From contig SKGU01000335.1 in NCBI GenBank assembly GCA_007117255.1, positions 1 through 15,327 of the forward strand: a DNA stretch of 15,327 bases, written 5' to 3'. The notes beneath the pieces were generated by a model. It made no database searches. It was not told the origin of the DNA and saw nothing but the letters and a program-made list of their open reading frames with translations. This document shows positions 1-8,502 of this stretch, one piece after another (within the stretch, counting starts at the first letter, position 1; each line of letters opens with the position of its first letter). The stretch is from Natronohydrobacter sp. Its GTDB lineage: Bacteria > Pseudomonadota > Alphaproteobacteria > Rhodobacterales > Rhodobacteraceae. A program made the translations under genes and the position numbers.

Positions 1-1179
1 CGCGCGCTGGTCGAGGCGATGGCCGCGCGGTCGCGAGCACGCGCCGGGCTGCGTCTGGGGCCGCTGGATGGGGTGCCTGTGTCGTGGAAGGATTTGTTCG
101 ACACCGCAGGGGTCGCGACCGAGGCGGGCACGGCGCTGTTGCGCAATCGTGTGCCCAATGCTGATGCGGATGTCTTGCGGGCGATGACGACGATGGGGTC
201 TGTCTGTCTTGGCAAGACACATATGACAGAATTCGCCTATTCCGGGCTTGGGCTGAATCCGGTCACAGCGACGCCGCCATGCTATAATGATCTGGAAGCA
301 GTGCCGGGCGGATCGTCTTCGGGGGCGGCTGCGTCTGTGGCATTCGGCCTGGCTGCTGTGGCGGTTGGGTCAGATACGGGCGGATCTGTGCGTATTCCGG
401 CGGCATGGAATGATCTGGTGGGGTTGAAAACGACATCGGGGCGGCTGTCGCTGCAAGGGGCTGTTCCGCTGGCTCCGAAATTCGACACGGTGGGGCCGTT
501 GGCGCGCAATGTGGAGGATTGCGCGCTGGTGCTGGCCATGATGGAGAACCGCCCCGCGCCGGACCTGCGCGGGGCCAGCTTGACAGGGCGGCGGTTTCTC
601 GTGCTGGAAGGTGCCCCGTTTGAGGATATTCGCGCACCCGTGGTCGACGGGTTCGAGGCCGCGCTGCTGCGGCTGGAAGCGGCAGGCGCAGTGCTGGAGC
701 GCGCGCGGCTTGACCCTGTGGAAGAGGCGCTGAAGCTGTCGGCGATCATTTATACGCCGGAATGCTATGCGCAATGGCGCGAGCTGATCGAGACGCAGCC
801 AGAGGTGATGTTCTCGCCCATCCTTGAACGGTTTCGGTCTGGCCGTGATCATCTGGCGGCAGATTATCTGGCAGCATGGGATGCCCTGTCTCGGCACCGC
901 GTCGCGTATGCAGCGCAAACTGCCGGGTATGACGGAGTGCTTTTGCCGACAGCGCCCAACATGCCGCCGAATGCAGCGCGGCTGATGCGTGACCATGCCT
1001 ATTTTACGACAGAAAACCTGCTGACCCTGCGCAATACGCGGATCGGCAATCTGCTGGGGGGATGTGCGCTGACCTTGCCGACGGGGACGCCATCTGTCGG
1101 TTTGAGTGTGATGTGCCAGCCAATGCAAGAGGACCGGCTTTTGCGACTGGGGGCTGCAGTTGAGGCGGCGCTTGGTTGA
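1..1179 (+). CDS. Amidase signature family hydrolase, 5'-truncated by the window edge
   Basis: The open frame runs in from base 1, so the true start lies upstream. About 392 residues are visible, against roughly 440-470 usual for the family. The Ser-cisSer-Lys triad of amidase-signature enzymes is complete: Lys in SWKDLFD (codon at 88), the cis-Ser as the first Ser of GGSSSG (codon at 313) and the nucleophile Ser in SDTGGSVRIPA (codon at 385). The two serines are 24 residues apart, as in FAAH. The family hydrolyses amide bonds (GatA, malonamidase, aryl-acylamidases). No signal peptide can be judged because the N-terminus is missing. It is not GatA by context, since no gatC or gatB lies next to it. 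The substrate cannot be told. The Met codon at 19 is internal and is not taken as the start. The gene ends with TGA, 213 bp before the aminotransferase gene. Confidence 0.9.
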   Translation, partial: RALVEAMAARSRARAGLRLGPLDGVPVSWKDLFDTAGVATEAGTALLRNRVPNADADVLRAMTTMGSVCLGKTHMTEFAYSGLGLNPVTATPPCYNDLEAVPGGSSSGAAASVAFGLAAVAVGSDTGGSVRIPAAWNDLVGLKTTSGRLSLQGAVPLAPKFDTVGPLARNVEDCALVLAMMENRPAPDLRGASLTGRRFLVLEGAPFEDIRAPVVDGFEAALLRLEAAGAVLERARLDPVEEALKLSAIIYTPECYAQWRELIETQPEVMFSPILERFRSGRDHLAADYLAAWDALSRHRVAYAAQTAGYDGVLLPTAPNMPPNAARLMRDHAYFTTENLLTLRNTRIGNLLGGCALTLPTGTPSVGLSVMCQPMQEDRLLRLGAAVEAALG

Positions 1180-1392
1180 GATGTAGCGTGCGTTGCTTGC
1201 AGTGAGCCCTATTTGTTGTAGTGGTTTTACAGATTCCATCGATATATGGTGATCCGCAGGTCTAATCTGCGAAAAAGCCACAATTTCGCGTAGTTATGGG
1301 CCAGAGTTCATCCGTTTTTCTGGACCCGCGTGCAGTCTCAGGTTATCCTGTGGGGAAACGGGGCAAAAGATCCCAAGAACTTGAGGCAGTCC
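1180..1392 (+). promoter_or_regulatory. Intergenic region before dapC-ftsK; probable promoter location
   Basis: This 213-bp gap is clearly more AT-rich than its surroundings and holds no credible gene. A TTG-rich stretch at 1213-1221 followed by GATATATG at 1241-1248 is promoter-like, but no -35/-10 pair has ideal spacing, so the exact elements are not assigned. A small hairpin (CGCAG at 1255-1259 with CTGCG at 1267-1271) is followed by an A-run, not a T-run, so it is not a terminator for the amidase. The dapC-ftsK-glsB run has no other gap large enough for a main promoter, which is the best argument for one here. Confidence 0.3.
1381..1386 (+). promoter_or_regulatory. Ribosome binding site that decides the dapC start
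   Basis: TTGAGG lies six bases before the ATG at 1393. An in-frame GTG at 1330 would add 21 residues, but they do not resemble the family N-terminus. The Shine-Dalgarno match therefore supports 1393. Confidence 0.6.
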
Positions 1393-2571
1393 ATGGCATT
1401 TCCTGAGCGGTTTTCGAACCTGCCAGAATACGCGTTTCCGCGCCTGCGTGCGCTTCTGGATCATCACCAGCCTGGTGGTGCGCCCGTATCCATGTCGATC
1501 GGTGAGCCGCGCCACGAGATGCCGCCGTTTCTGGCTGATGTGCTAAACGCACATCTGGACGGTTTCGCGAAATACCCGGTGAATGAGGGCATCCCGCCTT
1601 TGCTGGACGCTATTCGAGGCTGGATTTCGCGACGCTACGATGTGTCGCTGCAGCATGAGAACCTGATGGTTCTCAATGGCACGCGCGAAGGGTTGTTCAA
1701 CGCGGCACTCGCGCTGTGTCCAGAGCGCAAGGCGGGGCATGTCCCAGTCATTCTCACGCCGAACCCATTCTATCAGGTCTATGCGGTGGCTGCGCTCGCC
1801 GTGGGTGCAGAAGTGGTATATGTGCCTGCCACGGAAGAAACAGGTTTTCTGCCTGATTACAGTGCATTGCCGGGTGATGTTCTGAACCGGGTGGCGATTG
1901 CCTATCTGTGTTCTCCGGGCAATCCGCAAGGCGCGGTTGCTGATGCGGGATATTGGCGCGACCTGATCGCACTGTCCGAAAAGCATGATTTCCGTATTTT
2001 CGCGGATGAGTGCTATTCCGAGGTCTACCGCGAAACGCCACCGCCCGGCGCGTTGCGAGTTGCCGCCGATATGGGTGCAGATCCGGAGCGGGTGCTGTCT
2101 TTTCATTCGCTCTCGAAACGCTCGAACCTGCCGGGGTTGCGCTCGGGTTTCGTGGCGGGTGGGGTCGAGAGTATCCGCCGCATCCGCCAGTTGCGGGCCT
2201 ATGCCGGCGCACCGCTGCCGGAACCTTTGCAGCATGTCGCCGCTGCTGTCTGGGCGGATGAGGCGCATGTGACCCGCTCGCGCGCGCTCTATCAGCAGAA
2301 ATATGCGCTGGCGGACCGGATTTTCGCCACAGTGCCCGGATATCGCGGGCCAGAAGCTGGATTTTTCCTGTGGCTGAAAGTCGAGGATGGCGAAGCCGCT
2401 GCGCTGAAGTTGTGGCGCGAAGAGGGTATTCGCGTGCTGCCCGGTGCGTATCTGGCACGCGACAGTGGGCAGGGTAATCCGGGCAAAGGCTATATCCGCG
2501 TGGCCATGGTCACGCCAATCGATGAACTGGAAGAAGCGCTGAAGCGCCTTCGCAACAGTCTATACAGGTAA
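1393..2571 (+). CDS. dapC: PLP-dependent class I/II aminotransferase, DapC-like (N-succinyldiaminopimelate aminotransferase)
   Basis: This is a fold-type I aminotransferase of 392 residues, a normal length. The substrate-side N-terminal motif SIGEPRHEMPP is at 34-45, and the segment GFAKYPVNEGIPPL follows near 57-70. The PLP site is clear: SPGNPQG (Asn177), ADECYSE (Asp205, Tyr208), the Schiff-base Lys242 in SLSKRSNLPGLR, phosphate-binding Arg250 and carboxylate-binding Arg369 in YIRVAM. DapC enzymes convert N-succinyl-2-amino-6-ketopimelate and glutamate to succinyl-DAP, a step to meso-DAP and lysine in the cytoplasm. The GEP motif and the gene's place directly upstream of ftsK fit annotations in related alphaproteobacteria. 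Class I aminotransferases are easily mis-assigned, so the fold is certain and the substrate is only probable. The stop is 13 bp before ftsK, which suggests co-transcription. Confidence 0.82.
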   Translation: MAFPERFSNLPEYAFPRLRALLDHHQPGGAPVSMSIGEPRHEMPPFLADVLNAHLDGFAKYPVNEGIPPLLDAIRGWISRRYDVSLQHENLMVLNGTREGLFNAALALCPERKAGHVPVILTPNPFYQVYAVAALAVGAEVVYVPATEETGFLPDYSALPGDVLNRVAIAYLCSPGNPQGAVADAGYWRDLIALSEKHDFRIFADECYSEVYRETPPPGALRVAADMGADPERVLSFHSLSKRSNLPGLRSGFVAGGVESIRRIRQLRAYAGAPLPEPLQHVAAAVWADEAHVTRSRALYQQKYALADRIFATVPGYRGPEAGFFLWLKVEDGEAAALKLWREEGIRVLPGAYLARDSGQGNPGKGYIRVAMVTPIDELEEALKRLRNSLYR

Positions 2572-2584
2572 CGGGGCAAATAAC

Positions 2585-5500
2585 ATGGCATCCTGGAACA
2601 CGCATGGTCGCGATCCGCTGCTGGACAGCAATCTACAGTCGCTGTTGAACAAACGGGGGCGGGAATTGCTGGGTCTGGCGCTGATTGTGCTGGGCGGGTT
2701 CTTTGCCTTGATCCTTGGCTCTTATGCGCCGGATGATCCGGGTTGGATGGCCTCGTCGCAAATGCCTGTGCAAAATTCCCTTGGCCGTATAGGGGCGGCA
2801 ATCGCGTCTCCGCTGATGATCATTCTTGGTGTCGCTGCCTGGGGTCTGGCGGCGTTCTTCGCGGGCTGGGGTTTGCGGCTGATTGTGGGTCGCGGCCATG
2901 AACAAGCGCTTGCGCGTGCTGTCTTTGTGCCGATCGCGCTGGCCGTCACATCGGTCTGGTGCGCGACGTTGGTACCTTCTGCCGGGTGGGACACTGTCTT
3001 CGGTATGGGCGGGCTGTTCGGTGATACGGTGCTGGGTGCTGTGGTGAATGCACTTCCTATGAGTGCGAGTGCCGGTGTGACCTTCATGGGCGTGGCAATG
3101 CTGTTTGTGGCACTGGCCGTCTGGGCCTATGTTCTGGGGGTCAACAGGTTTGAACTGATGGCATTCCTGCGTTTTGTCGTTGCAGGTGTGATCCTGTGTT
3201 ACGCAGGCGTTCTCGCAGTTCTGCGTGGTGGACTTGGCAGCGGTGCGGTGGGCATGCGCGTCGCAGGCAGCGCAGTCGCGCGTAAGGTTCAGGCTGGCCG
3301 CGAGGCGCAGGCCGCTGCGCGTGCGCAGCGTCAGGCGCGTGCGCAAGAGCCAATGCTGCATCATGACATGCATCACGGTTATGAGCCGCAAATTCAGCAT
3401 CCTGCGCATCATCCAGCCGCGCCCCGCCGTAGCCCGCCTGTCATCCGGGCGAAAGGCTATGAGCCGCCTGTGCAAAGCTATGTGACTGATCCTGAAGATG
3501 ATTACCCGCTTTATGAGTCCCCTGCGCCAAAGCCGGAGCCAAGGATGCGGTCTTCCCGCGCACCTGTTGCGCAGCATGCAGAACAGACCGAAGCACCACA
3601 GGAATACATCCCTTTTGAGCCAGCGGATTACGCTGATGTGCCGATGTATGACGAAACCCCGCAGAGCACCGGTCTGTTGGCGAAGTTGAAGGCGCTCAGC
3701 GGACGTCCGGTCGAGCAGACCACGCCTGACCTGCGCGGCGAACTGGTCGAGCCGCCGCTGAGTGCTGCCGCGATGAGCGCGCAACCAGCGGGCGATGCAC
3801 GGATCAAGTCGCGCATCGCAGATGCCATCCGGCACCGCAAGGCCGTGAAACCCGTATTGCAAATGCGTCGCACACAGCCTCAGATGTCTGAGCCGCCCCT
3901 GCGTGCCGCACCTGCCGTTTCAGTGCAGGATCATGAGGTGCCAGCACCACAAGTCAGCTTGCAGGCGAATATCTCTGCACCCATGGGTATTGTGCCGATG
4001 CCAGACTGGATGGTGGCTGCACAGCCCACCCCAGCACAGCAAGAGCCAGCACCAGCGGCCCCGCCTTATCCGTCTTATGAGCCGGAAGACGATGTGATTT
4101 ATGAAGAGACGGCCTATCATGGTGCGGCTGCTGATCCTGTCGCACAAGAAGCGCCGCGCACGTCGCATGTGTTGCAGCGCCGCGTCATTGCGACCGGGCA
4201 GCGCCGGGTTCAGCCGTCGCGCAAGGCACAGGCAGAGGCGGAACCGGCGTTTCAATTTGAAAAGTCTCCTGTGGCAGAATTCGAATTGCCGCCCCTTTCC
4301 TTGCTGGAAAGCCCCAGCCAGGTAGAGCGCTTCACATTGAGCGACGAGGCGTTGGAAGAAAACGCGCGGATGCTGGAGAACGTGCTGGATGATTACGGGG
4401 TGCGCGGCGAGATTGTGAGCGTGCGGCCCGGCCCTGTGGTTACGCAATATGAGCTTGAGCCGGCGCCGGGACTGAAGGCCAGCCGTGTGATTGGTCTGGC
4501 AGATGACATCGCGCGCTCGATGTCGGCGCTGTCGGCGCGTGTGTCTACTGTGCCGGGGCGGTCGATCATCGGGATCGAACTGCCGAATCTGCATCGTGAA
4601 AAGGTTGTTCTGCGCGAAATTCTTGGCGCGCGGGATTACGGTGACAGCAACATGCGCCTGCCCTTGGCGCTGGGCAAGGCAATTGATGGTGAGCCGATTG
4701 TCGCCAACCTTGCGAAGATGCCGCATTTGCTGATCGCCGGGACCACGGGTTCGGGGAAATCGGTAGCGATCAACACGATGATCCTGTCGCTTCTGTATCG
4801 CCTGCCGCCCGAAGAATGCCGGATGATCATGATTGACCCGAAGATGCTGGAACTGTCGGTTTATGACGGGATTCCGCATCTGTTGTCGCCTGTTGTAACC
4901 GATCCCAAGAAGGCCGTTGTGGCGCTGAAATGGGTCGTGGGCGAGATGGAAGAACGCTATCGCAAGATGTCCAAGATGGGTGTGCGCAATATCGAGGGCT
5001 ATAATGGCCGCGTGCGCGAAGCGCTGGAACGCGGCGAGATGTTCAAGCGCACGATTCAGACCGGGTTTGACGACGAAACGGGCGATCCGGTGTTCGAGAC
5101 AGAAGAGTTCGCACCTGAGTTGCTGCCTTTCATTGTCGTAGTGGTCGACGAAATGGCCGATCTGATGATGGTAGCAGGCAAGGAGATCGAAGCCTGTATT
5201 CAGCGTCTGGCGCAGATGGCGCGGGCGTCTGGTATTCATCTGATCATGGCCACGCAGCGCCCCTCGGTTGATGTGATCACCGGTACGATCAAGGCGAACT
5301 TCCCGACGCGGATTTCGTTTCAGGTGACCTCCAAGATCGACTCGCGCACCATTCTGGGCGAGCAGGGGGCCGAGCAGCTTCTGGGCATGGGTGACATGCT
5401 CTATATGGCGGGCGGTGGTCGTGTGAGCCGTATCCACGGCCCGTTTGTCAGCGATGAGGAAGTGGAAGAAGTGGTCAACCACCTGAAGAGCTTTGGCCCG

Positions 5501-5788
5501 CCGGATTACAAATCGGGTGTGGTCGATGGGCCTGAGCAGGACCGCGAGGCCGATATTGACGCGGTTCTGGGGCTGGGCGGCAACACCACGGGTGAAGATG
5601 CTCTATACGATCAAGCGGTGCAGGTCATCATTCAGGACCGGAAATGTTCGACCAGCTACATCCAGCGCAAGCTGGGGATCGGCTACAACAAGGCCGCGCG
5701 TCTGGTCGAGCAGATGGAAGACGAAGGACTGGTCACGCCTGCAAACCATGTCGGCAAGCGCGAAATTCTGGTGCCGGAGCAGGGGTAA
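2585..5788 (+). CDS. ftsK: DNA translocase FtsK
   Basis: FtsK is the septal DNA pump that clears and resolves chromosome termini at division and activates XerCD at dif. At 1067 residues it is full length. The N-terminal membrane part has hydrophobic segments near 28-48, 76-101, 112-132, 162-187 and 191-214. A long, Pro/Gln/Ala-rich and poorly conserved linker spans about 215-575, with a His-rich patch near 258-277. The motor follows: Walker A GTTGSGKS at 719-726, Walker B ending in Asp855-Glu856 (VVVVDEMADLMM), then the segment ATQRPSVDVITGTIKANFP. The C-terminal gamma winged-helix domain (about 1005-1067) carries CSTSYIQRKLGIGYNKAA, the part that reads polar KOPS sequences. The ATG at 2585 has a weak GGGG Shine-Dalgarno. 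It lies 13 bp after the aminotransferase gene and 6 bp before the small membrane-protein gene. Nothing suggests damage. Confidence 0.98.
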   Translation: MASWNTHGRDPLLDSNLQSLLNKRGRELLGLALIVLGGFFALILGSYAPDDPGWMASSQMPVQNSLGRIGAAIASPLMIILGVAAWGLAAFFAGWGLRLIVGRGHEQALARAVFVPIALAVTSVWCATLVPSAGWDTVFGMGGLFGDTVLGAVVNALPMSASAGVTFMGVAMLFVALAVWAYVLGVNRFELMAFLRFVVAGVILCYAGVLAVLRGGLGSGAVGMRVAGSAVARKVQAGREAQAAARAQRQARAQEPMLHHDMHHGYEPQIQHPAHHPAAPRRSPPVIRAKGYEPPVQSYVTDPEDDYPLYESPAPKPEPRMRSSRAPVAQHAEQTEAPQEYIPFEPADYADVPMYDETPQSTGLLAKLKALSGRPVEQTTPDLRGELVEPPLSAAAMSAQPAGDARIKSRIADAIRHRKAVKPVLQMRRTQPQMSEPPLRAAPAVSVQDHEVPAPQVSLQANISAPMGIVPMPDWMVAAQPTPAQQEPAPAAPPYPSYEPEDDVIYEETAYHGAAADPVAQEAPRTSHVLQRRVIATGQRRVQPSRKAQAEAEPAFQFEKSPVAEFELPPLSLLESPSQVERFTLSDEALEENARMLENVLDDYGVRGEIVSVRPGPVVTQYELEPAPGLKASRVIGLADDIARSMSALSARVSTVPGRSIIGIELPNLHREKVVLREILGARDYGDSNMRLPLALGKAIDGEPIVANLAKMPHLLIAGTTGSGKSVAINTMILSLLYRLPPEECRMIMIDPKMLELSVYDGIPHLLSPVVTDPKKAVVALKWVVGEMEERYRKMSKMGVRNIEGYNGRVREALERGEMFKRTIQTGFDDETGDPVFETEEFAPELLPFIVVVVDEMADLMMVAGKEIEACIQRLAQMARASGIHLIMATQRPSVDVITGTIKANFPTRISFQVTSKIDSRTILGEQGAEQLLGMGDMLYMAGGGRVSRIHGPFVSDEEVEEVVNHLKSFGPPDYKSGVVDGPEQDREADIDAVLGLGGNTTGEDALYDQAVQVIIQDRKCSTSYIQRKLGIGYNKAARLVEQMEDEGLVTPANHVGKREILVPEQG

Positions 5789-5794
5789 GCAGAC

Positions 5795-6031
5795 ATGTTC
5801 CTGCAACTGTTTGGCACGATCGTCATTGCCGGGATCATTGGCTATGCGAGCGAGCGCAGCGGGTTTACGCATAATGGCTACCTGCCTTCGATCATCATCT
5901 GTATCGGGGGTGCGTTCGTGTTCTTCTTCGTGCGGCTGATGTTCGGGATCGGGTTCGGCTCAGCGGGGTTGAACGCGATCGTGTCATCCATTGGTGCGCT
6001 GATTATCGTGCCCACGCACTGGCGGCGTTGA
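5795..6031 (+). CDS. GlsB/YeaQ/YmgE-type small membrane protein
   Basis: The product is a 78-residue, very hydrophobic protein with three predicted membrane segments (about 3-18, 30-50 and 56-73). Its glycine pattern (GIIGYASERSG near 13-23, CIGGAF near 36-41, SSIGALIIV near 64-72) resembles the transglycosylase-associated/GlsB family. That family is linked to envelope and general stress, but its biochemical role is unknown. AGGGG at 5781-5785, overlapping the end of ftsK, is a good ribosome binding site nine bases before the ATG, so it is probably translated from the ftsK message. The last 48 bp overlap the 3' end of the convergent flippase-like gene. The gene is surely real; the family assignment rests on the hydrophobic and glycine pattern and is less certain. 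Confidence 0.75.
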   Translation: MFLQLFGTIVIAGIIGYASERSGFTHNGYLPSIIICIGGAFVFFFVRLMFGIGFGSAGLNAIVSSIGALIIVPTHWRR

Positions 6032-6892
6032 GTTACATTCCGGGGCAGGCTGCGCGTTGGTGTCGGTTGGGAGCAGCAGGCTTAGAAGCCCCAGAAGTGC
6101 TGCGAGCATGCAGGTCAGGCCAAAGGCAAGGCTGGCGGCCACGGCCTGCGCTGTGGCGATGCCCATGAGTGGCCACAGGAGCGCGGCGAGACCTTCGCGC
6201 AGGCCCCAGCCGTTGATGGTCAGTGGCACCAGCATGGCCAACAAGGTGAGTGGGATCAGCGCCAGAGCCGCGCCAATGTCCAGCGCCAGACCTACCGCGC
6301 GCGCCGCGGCCCAGAATCCGGTCAGGTTTAGCACCAGAATGGCTATGGTCAGAACAAGGTGGGCACGCCACAAGCCGGGTGCTGTCCAGACCTGTTGTGC
6401 AAGCCGGGCGGCCTTTGGGAAGGACCATGCCAGCACGGTGCAAAGACAAAGCGCCAGTGCGACAATCAGAGCAGTTGGCCAAGGCCCCAGCCAGATATTC
6501 AGCCCGATCAAGGCCGCCACTGCCAAGGCTACCTGTCCGGCCAGTCGCTCGATCACGACAGAGGCCGCCGCATTGCGCCAGCCCAAATGGCGCGCGCGCA
6601 GTATGCGGCTGAGATCCCCCAGAACCCCACCGGGCAGGAACGTGTTGGCTGCGACTGACAGCCCATATTCACGCAGGGCAAATCGGCGCGACACAGGCAA
6701 GTCAAGGGCTTGTGCCGTGATCTGCCAGCGTAGCGCTGACAGCCAGATTTGTGCCAACAGGCAAATGATGGCACATGCGATCCAGCCCGGATGGGCTGCG
6801 CGCAGGGCATCACCTACATCTTGAGGGGCTGCGAACCACAGGACAACTGCCAGCGCTGCGAATGACAGGGCAAAACGCAGCGCGCGGGTCAT
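5984..6892 (-). CDS. Flippase-like integral membrane protein (LPG_synthase_TM / UPF0104 type)
   Basis: The protein has 302 residues and about seven to eight hydrophobic segments, from near 6-22 through about 247-275, and lacks the soluble catalytic domain of MprF. Family marks are PGGVLGDLSRILRARHLG (87-104), VVIERLAGQ (112-120) and INGWGLREG (226-234), as in the flippase-like half of MprF and in AglD-like proteins. Members are thought to move lipids or lipid-linked sugars across the inner membrane; the substrate is not readable here. The start codon overlaps the stop of the upstream LtaS/OpgB-like gene in an ATGA, so the two are translationally coupled. By context it may act with that transferase and the divergent glucan genes (inference). 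The polar tail (about 276-302) is encoded in the region overlapping the convergent GlsB-type gene. Confidence 0.85.
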   Translation of the reverse strand: MTRALRFALSFAALAVVLWFAAPQDVGDALRAAHPGWIACAIICLLAQIWLSALRWQITAQALDLPVSRRFALREYGLSVAANTFLPGGVLGDLSRILRARHLGWRNAAASVVIERLAGQVALAVAALIGLNIWLGPWPTALIVALALCLCTVLAWSFPKAARLAQQVWTAPGLWRAHLVLTIAILVLNLTGFWAAARAVGLALDIGAALALIPLTLLAMLVPLTINGWGLREGLAALLWPLMGIATAQAVAASLAFGLTCMLAALLGLLSLLLPTDTNAQPAPECNSTPPVRGHDNQRTNG

Positions 6893-8502
6893 GGAGTTGA
6901 CGTGCTTAGCGTTGTCAGGAACAGATCGCGCAATCTGTCCATGCGCAATGACGGTGTGGTAGGGTTCGGGATCATCCCATGTGTCCAGCCAAGGGCTGCG
7001 AACTCCTCGACAAGATCGGGCGGGCCGATGACATGGATTGGTACATCAAACCCGTCCACGCCAGACACGAAGCGTGCGGGCTCGTGATCGCCCAAAACGA
7101 TCATCAGCGGCGGGGCGTCTGCGTGGCGCGCTGCCCATGCGCCGACCGATTGCAAGCTGTAATCAACTGCCAGCCGGAATTGATCGCGCACGCGGTCATG
7201 ATCGCGCCAAACCACTTCGGGCGGATCGCCTGACAGCGCCCATTGGTTGAAGATCGTGCCATCGCCGATCTCGTCCCACTCTACCAGTTCGGGGATAGGC
7301 ACCCACGGAGCGTGTGAAGATACCAAGGCGACTTGCGCAAAGATGGCGGGGCGGTTGGCTTGCTCAAGCTCAAGGCGGTCCAGCGCGTATAGAGTGAACT
7401 GGTCGGGCATTGTCACCCAGTTGAACGGCTCGCCTTGATAGCCCAGATCTGCGGCATTGTAGATCGCGTCAAAGCCGAAGAAACCACCCTCTGGCCATGG
7501 GAAGATATGCGCAGGCTTGATTGCGACTGTCCGCATTCCGGCATCCTGGGCGAAGTGAAACAGGGTGCGCCGGGGGCTGGCGATCAGCGCGCGGTAGCGG
7601 CCCTGACTGTCAGTCCACATGCCCGACGCAACGCTACCATGCGCCAGCCAGCTTTGGCCGCCTACCATGGGTGCCGTGGCCCAGCCAGACCGCATGGCGA
7701 GGCCGCGCGCATCCAGATCTGTCTCGATCGCGCGCAAGGTGCTTGTGTGGGTAGGAATATAGAGCGGATTCTCGAAGCTGGAACGCCCATAGGATTCGAC
7801 ATAAATCAGCATCACGTCGCGCCCGGCCAGCCGGTCAAGAAACGGGCCTGCTTCCAGCATGGGATCTTCGCGTGCGGCGGTACGAAACAGTGCCAGATCG
7901 CGGCGCGTGTCGCGGATTTGTGTGGCGCGTTCCAAGCCCACACGCGCAGTGAAGGCTGCGCCGGGGATGGCTTGCGACAATGCAGGCGGCAAAGCCCATG
8001 CGCGGCGTGCCTGCCCGATTTCCGCGACCGCTATGGCCGCAAAGGGTACGAGGGCAAGCGCCGCTGTCCAACGCTGATAGCGCCCTAGCCCGATGCTGGC
8101 CCAGACCCCGGTTGCCCACCACAGCGCGAGTGCAGCAAGGCAGATCACCGCGATGGCTCCGATCAGTGCAGCCAGTGCCATTGCGCCACCGATGCTGCCT
8201 TGCAACAGGACCCATCCGGCCTGCACAAGATTCAGGTCTACCAGCACATTGAAGCCACGATTGAAGGCGATGAAGGTTGCGAAGTCCGCGACTTTCAATA
8301 GCGCAATCGTGATCAGAGCCATGACCAGGGCCGCGCGCAACAGCCTGCCCGGCCAGCTTTGCCCGGCAAGGATCAGGGCCGTGACAATGACCGGCAATTC
8401 CAGTGGGAACAGTAATAATGCACCCCATGTCATTGCAGCGGGGTGGTTCGGCTGGATCAGAACCAGATACAGAATAAGCGTTGCGAGAACGGCTTTGATC
8501 AC
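6889..8502 (-). CDS. LtaS/OpgB-like membrane phosphotransferase or hydrolase (alkaline phosphatase/sulfatase superfamily)
   Basis: The 537-residue protein has five hydrophobic segments (about 2-17, 24-46, 54-79, 104-130 and 145-162) followed by a large domain predicted to face the periplasm, the layout of LtaS. Metal-site residues are recognisable: Glu236 in YVESYGR, His397 in SSHAPW and Asp472-His473 in GDHEPA. The nucleophile position is best matched by Ser284 in GGQSWLAHGS, where LtaS and OpgB have Thr. There is no CxPxR or SxPxR formylglycine motif, so it is not a classical sulfatase. Related enzymes move phosphoglycerol from phosphatidylglycerol (LtaS to lipoteichoic acid, OpgB to periplasmic glucans) or phosphoethanolamine. 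Its position opposite an opgH-opgG operon favours a glucan-modifying role, which is inference. It starts with GTG at 8502, supported by a GAGGA ribosome binding site, and is coupled to the flippase-like gene by a 4-nt overlap. Confidence 0.85.
   Translation of the reverse strand: MIKAVLATLILYLVLIQPNHPAAMTWGALLLFPLELPVIVTALILAGQSWPGRLLRAALVMALITIALLKVADFATFIAFNRGFNVLVDLNLVQAGWVLLQGSIGGAMALAALIGAIAVICLAALALWWATGVWASIGLGRYQRWTAALALVPFAAIAVAEIGQARRAWALPPALSQAIPGAAFTARVGLERATQIRDTRRDLALFRTAAREDPMLEAGPFLDRLAGRDVMLIYVESYGRSSFENPLYIPTHTSTLRAIETDLDARGLAMRSGWATAPMVGGQSWLAHGSVASGMWTDSQGRYRALIASPRRTLFHFAQDAGMRTVAIKPAHIFPWPEGGFFGFDAIYNAADLGYQGEPFNWVTMPDQFTLYALDRLELEQANRPAIFAQVALVSSHAPWVPIPELVEWDEIGDGTIFNQWALSGDPPEVVWRDHDRVRDQFRLAVDYSLQSVGAWAARHADAPPLMIVLGDHEPARFVSGVDGFDVPIHVIGPPDLVEEFAALGWTHGMIPNPTTPSLRMDRLRDLFLTTLSTSTP

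Noticed and set aside
551..575. Nine-pair GC inverted repeat with a 7-nt loop inside the amidase gene
   Set aside because: It is inside a conserved coding region in GC-rich DNA, with no sign of a regulatory role.
1255..1271. Hairpin CGCAG/CTGCG as a terminator after the amidase gene
   Set aside because: Only a five-pair stem, followed by A residues rather than T residues on the plus strand.
370..1281. 303-codon minus-strand open frame across the amidase gene and the following gap
   Set aside because: Antisense to an amidase with an intact catalytic triad; composition is Arg/Gln/His/Pro rich and no family is recognisable.
1330..1392. Upstream GTG start for the DapC-like protein
   Set aside because: The extra 21 residues are not family-like, and a good TTGAGG ribosome binding site stands before ATG 1393.
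2467..2474. GGGCAGGG, an E. coli-style KOPS octamer just upstream of ftsK
   Set aside because: One match in 15 kb of GC-rich DNA is expected by chance, and it lies within the dapC coding sequence.
3920..5482. 520-codon open frame on the minus strand opposite the ftsK motor
   Set aside because: It lies opposite highly conserved FtsK Walker motifs and is rich in Arg, His and Gln with no recognisable domain, which is typical of antisense frames in GC-rich genes.
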